DNA of 46,050 nt from assembly GCA_947628235.1 (NCBI GenBank), contig CANQZC010000010.1:1-46050 (forward strand). The letters run 5' to 3'. Under the pieces are notes generated by a model. That model saw only the letters and a program-made list of their open reading frames with translations, ran no database searches and had not been told where the DNA came from. The stretch is from an uncultured Bacilli bacterium (GTDB lineage Bacteria > Bacillota_I > Bacilli_A > RF39 > UBA660). Each line of letters opens with the position of its first letter. The first letter of the stretch is position 1. Positions 8,322-14,891 of the stretch are shown piece by piece. The translations under genes were made by a program, and so were the position numbers.

Positions 8322-9512
8322 CTACCAAAGATAAAGCGGTAATGTAATCTTCACACGCGTTCCTACCCCTACTTTTGAACGGTATTCTAACTTTCCTTGA
8401 TGCGCTAAAACAATCTCATTAGAAAGAGAAACACCTAATCCAGTTCCTTTCCTTTTTGTCGTATAAAAAGGTTCCATCATCCGTTTCATTACTTCCTCCT
8501 TCATCCCTTCCCCATTATCTTCAATATAAACTTCTAAAGACTGATTCGTAAGATTCGTCCAAAGATGAATCTCTTTTGATTTTGCCTCAATACTATTTTT
8601 TAATAGATTAATCAGAACTTGACTTAATCGTAAATAATCTCCATTGATAAATAGTTCATCTTCTAAAATATCGGTATGAAAAGAAACTTGCTTTTCTTTC
8701 ATATAAGGAGATATCTCTTTCGTTACTTCTTCTAATAACATACTAACATCCATAATTTCATAATTTAGATTTGCTTTATTTACTAATAAGAAATCTTGTA
8801 GTAATAATAGTAATCTTTCTATTTCATTTCTAAGAATCGGAACATACTTTTTAGCGTGTTCTAGATTAGTGACATCAAACATATCTAAATAAGCTTTACA
8901 AACCGCTACAGGATTCTTAATCTCATGCGTAATTTTAAAAAGCGAAAGACGAATTTGTTGTTCTTTTTGAAGCTCTTTAAAGTCCGCATGATTCTTCATA
9001 ATCTTTTCTCCTTCTATCCATAATAAGATTAGAAAATAGAAAACATTGCTAAAAAGGAAAGTCAAAAGAAAAGAAAGGAAAAGATTTTGTGATTCTAAAA
9101 GGCATTGCCAAAGAAAATGAAATAATCCAAAAGAAAATACTAAGAAAGAAATTTGCTTTTCTTTTTTCTGAATCCAAAGAAGATTCAAAATGGAAAAGAA
9201 AAGAAGTCCCCAAAGAAAATGACTAGTTTCTAAGAACGAAAAAAGAAAAAGTTCTAACAGAAAAATTACTAAAAAACGGTTTTGATAAATGGCTAAAAAA
9301 AGTAAAACACTTAGGAAAGAGGGAAGTAAAAAAGCTACAAAAGATTCTTGAAAATGAAAAATCAAAAAGGTAGAAGTTAATAGAGCAAAGTCAAAGAGCA
9401 TTTCTTTTTCTCTTTTCCCTATATTCTTATTTTCTATAATATAGATAATATAAAAGCCTAATGGATAAGAAAGAAAAAGAAAATTTAATAAAATCATTGA
9501 GAATAGATTCAT
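8322..9512 (-). CDS. Sensor histidine kinase, sporulation-kinase type
   Basis: 396 aa. Residues 1-170 hold several hydrophobic helices with short loops and no large outside domain. The cytoplasmic kinase core follows: H box THEIKNPVAV with phospho-acceptor His196, an N box (LINLLKNSIEA), G1 DNGEGM, F box EPFYTTK and G2 GTGLGVSLS, all intact. The architecture (membrane bundle plus HisKA/HATPase_c and no response regulator beside it) is that of KinB/KinD-type orphan kinases feeding the Spo0A phosphorelay; the assignment is inference. The ribosome site is GGTGATGAT before ATG 9512. A Spo0A-box-like site overlaps the promoter region. gpmI follows 42 nt later without a terminator. Confidence 0.88.
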   Translation of the reverse strand: MNLFSMILLNFLFLSYPLGFYIIYIIENKNIGKREKEMLFDFALLTSTFLIFHFQESFVAFLLPSFLSVLLFLAIYQNRFLVIFLLELFLFSFLETSHFLWGLLFFSILNLLWIQKKEKQISFLVFSFGLFHFLWQCLLESQNLFLSFLLTFLFSNVFYFLILLWIEGEKIMKNHADFKELQKEQQIRLSLFKITHEIKNPVAVCKAYLDMFDVTNLEHAKKYVPILRNEIERLLLLLQDFLLVNKANLNYEIMDVSMLLEEVTKEISPYMKEKQVSFHTDILEDELFINGDYLRLSQVLINLLKNSIEAKSKEIHLWTNLTNQSLEVYIEDNGEGMKEEVMKRMMEPFYTTKRKGTGLGVSLSNEIVLAHQGKLEYRSKVGVGTRVKITLPLYLW

Positions 9513-9527
9513 ATCATCACCGTCTTT

Positions 9528-9561
9528 ACTATATCATCTAAATTTGTCAGATTTTGTCGAA
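9528..9561 (-). promoter_or_regulatory. Candidate Spo0A-controlled promoter of the kinase
   Basis: A Spo0A-box match TGTCGAA (9555-9561, plus strand, within TTTTGTCGAAAA) lies 21 bp upstream of a -10-like TATAGT (9528-9533, minus). No sigma-A -35 is seen, as at Spo0A-activated promoters where the box replaces it. The heptamer alone also occurs by chance in coding sequence. Confidence 0.4.
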
Positions 9562-9567
9562 AAATGC

Positions 9568-9591
9568 AAAAAAAAAGTGAAAAATCACTTT
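9568..9591 (-). terminator. Terminator of the EIIB-like gene
   Basis: AAAGTGA-TTTT-TCACTTT followed by a T run in the minus direction. The TGA stop (9585-9587) is part of the hairpin. Confidence 0.8.
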
Positions 9592-9905
9592 AATTCATTA
9601 ATATATTTAGTAATTTGTTTCGCGCCATCTCCTAGAATAATCTTTAATTGGTTATCAATTTCAACGATTCCTTGCGCTCCCATTTTTTGAATGCCTTCTT
9701 TGTTCGCTTTCGAAACATCCTTTAAATTCACAATAAATCTAGATTTATTAGATTCAAAACTTTCAATATTATCTTTCCCACCAAGTAATTCTACTAGACG
9801 ATTTGCTTCCAATTTAAAATCTTTTTTCTTGGATTTTACAATGGCAATCGCAATTACAACTAATATAAATATAAGAATTAAATATTGCCAAATATAAGAT
9901 TCCAT
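9585..9905 (-). CDS. Membrane-anchored PTS EIIB-like protein without its active Cys
   Basis: 106 aa: an N-terminal transmembrane helix (about 7-24), a basic stretch (KSKKKDFK), then one domain like the EIIB of the glucose-type PTS (LVELLGGKDNIESFESNKSRF, then the DVSKANKEGIQKMGAQGIVEIDN region and IILGDGAKQI). In active EIIB the motif is NIxxVxxCxTRL, with the phosphorylated Cys; here the aligned residue is Asn53, so it cannot carry phosphate in the usual way. No EIIC or EIIA is nearby. The frame opens at 9953, but AGGTGATGAT before the Met at 9905 sets the start; the upstream part overlaps the -10 TATAAT. It ends in one of only two TGA stops in the window. It may act as a sensor or partner protein; the function is unknown. 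Confidence 0.8.
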   Translation of the reverse strand: MESYIWQYLILIFILVVIAIAIVKSKKKDFKLEANRLVELLGGKDNIESFESNKSRFIVNLKDVSKANKEGIQKMGAQGIVEIDNQLKIILGDGAKQITKYINELK

Positions 9906-9921
9906 ATCATCACCTGTCAAC

Positions 9922-9927
9922 ATTATA
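9922..9927 (-). promoter_or_regulatory. -10 element of the EIIB-like gene
   Basis: TATAAT in the minus direction, 17 nt before the ATG at 9905. The -35 region is a poly-T tract without a clear hexamer. Confidence 0.4.
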
Positions 9928-9971
9928 CTATAAATAGCAAAAAAAAGAAACACTTAAATCTACCCTCTATT

Positions 9972-9978
9972 TTCGACA
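9972..9978. promoter_or_regulatory. Spo0A-box-like site between EIIB-like gene and rodA
   Basis: TTCGACA (TGTCGAA on the minus strand) inside TTTTGTCGAAAA, the same 12-mer as at 9552-9563. It lies about 19 bp upstream of the rodA -35 and about 45 bp upstream of the opposite -10. Confidence 0.35.
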
Positions 9979-9996
9979 AAAAGCAAAACTTTTTCA

Positions 9997-10025
9997 TTGT
10001 ATATTCAAATTAATTAGTGTAAGAT
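9997..10025 (+). promoter_or_regulatory. Candidate promoter of rodA
   Basis: TTGTAT, a 17-bp spacer and TAAGAT, followed by the ribosome site AAGGTGAAATT and ATG 10043. Confidence 0.5.
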
Positions 10026-10042
10026 AGTAAGAAGGTGAAATT

Positions 10043-11173
10043 ATGAACTTACGAAAAAGGATGCATGTTGATATTTCTATTGTGTTTCCTGTTCTTCTTT
10101 TTGCAGTCATCAGTATCGCTACAATCTATAGTGCGGAGTCTTTACTATTAGAAGAAGGAAACTATGCATTAAAACAAAGTATATGGTATCTAGTAGGTAG
10201 TTTTGCTACGATAGGAATTCTTCTTCTAGGTAACAAAACCATTTTAAAATATAGTTGGTATTTATATATTGGATGTAACTTATTACTAGTCCTTCTCCTT
10301 TTTTTTGGAGAACCCATCAATAACGCAAAATGTTGGTTTGTCATTCCTCATATTGGCGTTTTTCAACCGAGTGAATTTATGAAAATCGTTTTAATTTTAA
10401 CACTCAGTAGAATGATTGGTAATTTTCAAAAGAGATATCCATCCCCTACTTTACTAGAAGAATTTCTATTTCTCTTAAGAGTTCTTCTAGTCGTTGCGAT
10501 TCCTTCTATTTTAACCTTTTTAGAACCAGATACAGGAGTCGTTCTTATCTATTTACTAATTACTTTCATTATGCTTTTTACATCCGGAATACGATATCGA
10601 TGGTTTGTTATTTTATTTTCTATTTGTGGAGTGATTTTAGCCGCTATCTTAGATTTTTATTTCTTCCATCAAGAACTTTTTATTGATATTTTTGGAACTA
10701 GTTTCTTTCTCCGTATTGATAGATTACTAGATTGGTCTAGTCGAAGTGGTTATCAACTAGAAAAAGGAATGACCGCTATCGGTTCTGGAGGACTTTTTGG
10801 CTATGGTTTTAATCATACCCCTCTTTACTTTCCAGAACCACAAACAGACTTTATCTTTGCCGTTTTCTCTTCTAACTTCGGCTTTGTTGGTTCGATTGGT
10901 CTTTTCTTATTATTAATCTATTTTGATATTCGTCTTATCACTCTAGCTTTTCAAAGTAAAAATCTAGAAGCAAAATATATCATAAGTGGAATTGTTGCCA
11001 TGCTAATCTATCAACAATTTCAAAATATAGGAATGACTTTTGGCGTATTACCAATTACGGGAATTACCCTCCCCTTTATTAGTTATGGGGGATCTAGTTT
11101 ATTAAGTTATATGTTGATGTTAGGAATTCTATTAAATATCGCTAATGAAAATAAAAAAAGAATTTTCTATTAA
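10043..11173 (+). CDS. rodA: SEDS peptidoglycan polymerase RodA
   Basis: A SEDS-family glycosyltransferase that polymerises lipid II with a class B PBP during elongation, in the cytoplasmic membrane. 376 aa, about ten membrane helices. Motifs: NAKCWF (family GAKRWI, with the Arg replaced by Cys), GVFQPSEFMK, the catalytic-Asp loop LEPDTG, a PEPQTDFIFA segment and GITLPFISYGGSS. The sequence reads more like RodA than FtsW or SpoVE, but no neighbour confirms the class. It is a single gene with its own promoter and a shared terminator with the convergent pilin gene; a Spo0A-like box lies upstream. Confidence 0.88.
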   Translation: MNLRKRMHVDISIVFPVLLFAVISIATIYSAESLLLEEGNYALKQSIWYLVGSFATIGILLLGNKTILKYSWYLYIGCNLLLVLLLFFGEPINNAKCWFVIPHIGVFQPSEFMKIVLILTLSRMIGNFQKRYPSPTLLEEFLFLLRVLLVVAIPSILTFLEPDTGVVLIYLLITFIMLFTSGIRYRWFVILFSICGVILAAILDFYFFHQELFIDIFGTSFFLRIDRLLDWSSRSGYQLEKGMTAIGSGGLFGYGFNHTPLYFPEPQTDFIFAVFSSNFGFVGSIGLFLLLIYFDIRLITLAFQSKNLEAKYIISGIVAMLIYQQFQNIGMTFGVLPITGITLPFISYGGSSLLSYMLMLGILLNIANENKKRIFY

Positions 11174-11174
11174 A

Positions 11175-11204
11175 AAAGATTTAGGAAATCATTCCTAAAT
11201 CTTT
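11175..11204. terminator. Bidirectional terminator, rodA / pilin
   Basis: A 13-bp perfect stem (AAAGATTTAGGAA and its complement) with a 4-nt loop between convergent genes, flanked by A and T runs. Confidence 0.9.
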
Positions 11205-12834
11205 ATTTTTTTTCTTTCTGTTTTTTTGAATAGAGAAGAAGTAAAGAACAACTTACTAAAACAACTCCTAAAGTGTAAATCATAACGGTTCCCATTCCAC
11301 CAGTAGAAGGTAATCTACTACCTTTTCTATTAGAAACCGTAGTACTTACAATACCCGTTAGAATATTTCCTTCTTGTGATTCTTGATCATTTACTTTTAA
11401 AGATAATTTACTTACTTTTTTCTCTTCTTCATCATATACAACTTCAATTTCTAATTTGGCATCTTCAATACTATTATACCCGTCTAAAACAGTAGTTTCT
11501 TTTAAATAATAAGTATCTGCAGCAAGTCCTACAAAAGATAGTTTTCCTTGAGCATCTGTCTTTCTTTCCGTACCATCTTCTTCGTTATCTGTCCATCCTG
11601 TTAAAACGCCATCTTCATTAAATTGAGCCCACTTTTTAGCGCCACCAGACATTTTATAGATTTTAAATCCAACACCAGTTAAAGGAGAGTTTGTCCTAGA
11701 ATCTTGCTTTGTAATATCTAATTGGAAAGTAAATACAGCAATATCTGTGTTTGGAGTATCTTCTGTCGTTGTAGTTTCTCCAGAACCAGAAGCATTTGGG
11801 TTATTCGAAAACTCTAAAGAAGCTGTGTTTGTATTTCCTTCTGCTCCTGAAGTAGCATTTCCAATAGCAGCATCTTCATTTAACTGAGCATAATAAGTAA
11901 CTAAAATAGTTCCTCCAGCTTGTACTTGGGTAACACTTTTTAAATCATCACAAGTTATGGTAATTTGTTGAATTGGTTCTGGTCCAATCTTCTCTACTTT
12001 AAAACTAGAAGTAATATCTGTTTTTTGATTATCTTTTGATACATATTCTACTTTTACCGCATGATTACCACCATCTACAAAAGTTAATCCAGAAGAAAGT
12101 GTATCGGTAAATTTATATTTATAAGTTTTATAATCATCATAATTTGTTGGTAATGTTCCCTCTAAGTGGAATGGAATAATATCTCCAATTTCATAATCTG
12201 CTACATCCGTAAAAATGTCATTATCTTTTAATACTGTTTTTTCTAAGGTTGGAGCATCTCCCTTTACTTTAATGGTTTCATCTTTTCCAATTACTTTTAA
12301 TAAGTATCTAGTTTTTGCTTCTCCTTTTGGAACAGTAACACTATCTTGAATGAAGTAATAACCAGGAGTTACATTGCTTATCGTATGACTACCACTAGAG
12401 TATGTAGATGTTTTTTTACTTCCATTATCGCTTTTTAAGGCTGTACTTACCACTTCAGCAAAGGCTTTTGCCATCTCTGAATCATCTGCATAAGAATCTA
12501 GGATTTTAGCAACATCATCGGCTTTATTAGCAGAACCAAAGATATTTTTAAGACTATCCTTAGTTCCTCCATCTTTTTTTGTTACTTGGAGTTCTGATTC
12601 TTTTAATTTTTTTAGTAATTCTTCTCCATTTACACCATCGCCCCATTCAATATTTCCTAATTCGTCCTCATTATCGGCATTACCTTTAAAGATTTGATAA
12701 GCTTCATAAGTATGCCCAGATGTAGAACCGGTAATCGTAATTGTATGGGTAGTTGTTTCATCTGCCATAGCAATTGGTAATATCGCTGTTACAAGCAAAG
12801 TTGTAACTAGTAAAAGTGATAAAAACTTCTTCAT
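11203..12834 (-). CDS. LPXTG-anchored pilin / SpaA-type surface protein
   Basis: A 543-aa secreted protein. A signal peptide at 1-24 is cut near AMA-DE. The body has Ig-like pilin domains (ETTTHTITITGSTSGHTYEAYQ; an isopeptide-type region around EKTVLKDNDIFTDVADYEIG and YKFTDTLSSGL). A SpaA/Cna-B-like prealbumin domain follows (SPLTGVGFKIYK ... TYYLKETTVLDGYN). The end is a sortase signal: LPSTG at 508-512, a hydrophobic helix and a basic tail. The architecture is that of SpaD/FimA-type major pilins; I do not see the canonical pilin Lys motif. Sortase should join it to the wall or to other pilins, but no sortase or second pilin is in the window. It has a strong promoter and an AGGAGG ribosome site, implying high expression. 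Confidence 0.88.
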   Translation of the reverse strand: MKKFLSLLLVTTLLVTAILPIAMADETTTHTITITGSTSGHTYEAYQIFKGNADNEDELGNIEWGDGVNGEELLKKLKESELQVTKKDGGTKDSLKNIFGSANKADDVAKILDSYADDSEMAKAFAEVVSTALKSDNGSKKTSTYSSGSHTISNVTPGYYFIQDSVTVPKGEAKTRYLLKVIGKDETIKVKGDAPTLEKTVLKDNDIFTDVADYEIGDIIPFHLEGTLPTNYDDYKTYKYKFTDTLSSGLTFVDGGNHAVKVEYVSKDNQKTDITSSFKVEKIGPEPIQQITITCDDLKSVTQVQAGGTILVTYYAQLNEDAAIGNATSGAEGNTNTASLEFSNNPNASGSGETTTTEDTPNTDIAVFTFQLDITKQDSRTNSPLTGVGFKIYKMSGGAKKWAQFNEDGVLTGWTDNEEDGTERKTDAQGKLSFVGLAADTYYLKETTVLDGYNSIEDAKLEIEVVYDEEEKKVSKLSLKVNDQESQEGNILTGIVSTTVSNRKGSRLPSTGGMGTVMIYTLGVVLVSCSLLLLYSKKQKEKK

Positions 12835-12891
12835 ATCTCCTCCTTTTTGGACTTCTTTTTCTATCTACTTGTCGTAGTATCCTATGATATA

Positions 12892-12920
12892 AATATACTA
12901 CAAAATAGTATTTTCGTCAA
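12892..12920 (-). promoter_or_regulatory. Promoter of the pilin gene
   Basis: Minus-strand TTGACG (12915-12920), 17-bp spacer, TATATT (12892-12897): near-consensus sigma-A. Confidence 0.75.
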
Positions 12921-12921
12921 C

Positions 12922-12949
12922 AAAAAAGGAGAACTATTTTTCTCCTTTT
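12922..12949 (-). terminator. Terminator of tig
   Basis: AAAAGGAGAA/TTCTCCTTTT stem with a 6-nt loop and a T run in the minus direction. It overlaps the tig stop and lies directly before the pilin promoter. Confidence 0.85.
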
Positions 12950-14220
12950 AATAAGTCAAATACCTTTCTTACTTTTAAGTCGTAACGAACAGCATCTTCT
13001 CCAAAGTTTTTAAAGAAATCTTCTTTACTCATTTGATATTTAGAAGTAATCTTTGTAACTTCTTCATCTAATTCTTTATCAGTTACATCAATCTTTTCTT
13101 TCGCAATAATCGCATCAATCATAAGACGATAAGTAACTCTTTTCGTTGCTTGGTCTTTATATTCTTCTCTTAATTTTTCTTCCGTAAGTCCAGTAAATTG
13201 ATAGAATTGCTCTAAAGTAATTCCTTGCATTTGAATATTTTGAGAATATTCTTGAACCATTCTAGAAACTTCTTCTTCAATCATGGCATTTGGAATATCT
13301 ACTTTCATGGTAGAAGCTGCTTCTTCTAATAAATCGTTAATCCATTTATCTTCTGCTTCTTTTTCTTTTTGAGTTTTAATATTCTCTTTTACTTGTTTTT
13401 CTAAAGATTCTTTAGAATCGATTCCTTCCATTCCTAAATCATCAAAGAAATCTTTATCTAATTCTGGAATATGAACTTCTTTTACTTCATTTACTTTTAC
13501 TTTAAAGATAACTGCTTGTCCTTTTAATTCTTCAGAATGATACTCTTCTGGGAAAGTAACATGAATTTCTTTTTCTTCTCCCGCACTCATTCCTACTAAT
13601 TGTTCTTCAAAGCCAGGAATAAAGGTATTACTTCCAATTTCTAGAGAATAATTTTCTCCTTTTCCACCTTCAAATGCTACCCCATCTTTGAATCCTTCAA
13701 AGTCGATAACAGCAACATCTCCATTTTCAATTTTTCCTTCTTTGATAACATTTTCTTTATAATGTTCTTGCATATGTTGAATAGAATGTTCAATCTCTTC
13801 TTTGGTAACTGTTACTTTTTCTTTCTTAGCCTTTAATCCAGTATATTTTCCTAGAGTTACTTCTGGCTTTAAAGTAAGAGTAAATTCAAATTCGATTCCC
13901 TCTGCCCCAATATTCGTAATATCTACGACTGGTTGCGCTACTATCTGTAAATCACTATTTTCTTCTAGCATCTTATCGTATGCTTTTTCTACAGCATTAT
14001 TAGATGCTTCATAATATAAAGATTCCATTCCATAGTGTTTTACATAAATTTCTTTAGGAGCTTTTCCTGGACGGAACCCATCGATTTTTGCTTTCTTATT
14101 TGCTTTCTTAAACGCTTCATCAACAAGAGCTTCCCATTCTTTTCCTTCTACTTTAATAACGATTTTTTTCTCGTTTTTTGTCTCAACTTTTGTTTCTGTT
14201 TTTGTTTCTTTCTTTGCCAT
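12934..14220 (-). CDS. tig: Trigger factor
   Basis: A ribosome-associated chaperone and peptidyl-prolyl isomerase that binds nascent chains at the exit tunnel. 428 aa, the normal family length. The N-terminal ribosome-binding domain carries GFRPGKAP (family GFRxGKxP). An FKBP-type PPIase domain follows (about 150-245: ENGDVAVIDFEGFKDG, FIPGFEEQLVGMSAGEE). The helical C-terminal substrate-cradling domain ends in KVRKVFDLLKGEK. A Lys/Glu-rich N-terminal stretch (KKETKTETKVETKNEKK) is a little longer than usual. Ribosome site GGAGGATAGT. It has its own promoter and terminator. Confidence 0.97.
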   Translation of the reverse strand: MAKKETKTETKVETKNEKKIVIKVEGKEWEALVDEAFKKANKKAKIDGFRPGKAPKEIYVKHYGMESLYYEASNNAVEKAYDKMLEENSDLQIVAQPVVDITNIGAEGIEFEFTLTLKPEVTLGKYTGLKAKKEKVTVTKEEIEHSIQHMQEHYKENVIKEGKIENGDVAVIDFEGFKDGVAFEGGKGENYSLEIGSNTFIPGFEEQLVGMSAGEEKEIHVTFPEEYHSEELKGQAVIFKVKVNEVKEVHIPELDKDFFDDLGMEGIDSKESLEKQVKENIKTQKEKEAEDKWINDLLEEAASTMKVDIPNAMIEEEVSRMVQEYSQNIQMQGITLEQFYQFTGLTEEKLREEYKDQATKRVTYRLMIDAIIAKEKIDVTDKELDEEVTKITSKYQMSKEDFFKNFGEDAVRYDLKVRKVFDLLKGEK

Positions 14221-14249
14221 ACTATCCTCCGTTTTCTTTAAACATTACT

Positions 14250-14278
14250 AGTATATCCTAAAAACCTTATTTAGGCAA
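14250..14278 (-). promoter_or_regulatory. Promoter of tig
   Basis: Minus-strand TTGCCT (14273-14278), 17-bp spacer, TATACT (14250-14255). The -35 overlaps the last codons of rpe. Confidence 0.65.
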
Positions 14279-14891
14279 GTATTTCCTTGATAGATTCTAG
14301 TTTTTCTTGCATATTTTCACTCTTGGTAATGTAACTTCCAACTACGAAAATATCCGCTTTTTTGACAAATGGTAAAGTATCGATATTGATACCTCCATCT
14401 ACCTCAATAACATAGTCATATCCCATTTCTTCACGAATGGTATAAAGTTCTTCTACCTTCCCTTCTGAATCAGGAAGAAAGGCTTGTCCTCCATACCCTG
14501 GTTCAACACTCATGACGAGTACTAAGTCGACTCTCTCTAGGTAAGGCACTAAAGCAGAAACCGGTGTATTTGGTTTAATCGAAATTCCTACTTTACTTCC
14601 CATTCCATGAATTTTTTCGATATATCGAATAGGATCATCCGCTGCTTCTAAATGAAAAGTAATATACTTAGGATGATAACCTTGATATTCTTCTAAATAA
14701 GAATCTATATCTTTTACCATGAGATGTAAATCAATCGAAGATTGATACTCCGATAAAGTCTTCATCGAAGTTGTCTCTGGAACAAATCTTCCATCCATAA
14801 CATCTAAATGGATATAATCTGGTTTTAAAGAATCTATCTCCTTTACTTTTTCTTTATCTTGTACGATGTTCAATATGGACACTGATATCAT
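14271..14891 (-). CDS. rpe: Ribulose-phosphate 3-epimerase
   Basis: Interconverts ribulose 5-phosphate and xylulose 5-phosphate in the pentose phosphate pathway. A 206-aa TIM barrel with the family signatures VSILN, the metal/catalytic block YIHLDVMDGRFVPE, LHLMV, a ThrPhe-His segment (ITFHLEA), VMSVEPGYGGQ and EVDGGIN, ending in the phosphate-binding VVGSYIT. AGGAGG lies 8 nt before the ATG. Its first 38 nt overlap the end of the 768-aa gene, so translation is probably coupled. Neighbourhood of prkC-rsgA-rpe is conserved in Firmicutes, here with an extra gene between rsgA and rpe. Confidence 0.95.
   Translation of the reverse strand: MISVSILNIVQDKEKVKEIDSLKPDYIHLDVMDGRFVPETTSMKTLSEYQSSIDLHLMVKDIDSYLEEYQGYHPKYITFHLEAADDPIRYIEKIHGMGSKVGISIKPNTPVSALVPYLERVDLVLVMSVEPGYGGQAFLPDSEGKVEELYTIREEMGYDYVIEVDGGINIDTLPFVKKADIFVVGSYITKSENMQEKLESIKEILA

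Noticed and set aside
8322..9512. Two-component system with a linked response regulator
   Set aside because: No receiver-domain gene is adjacent on either side; the kinase is an orphan.
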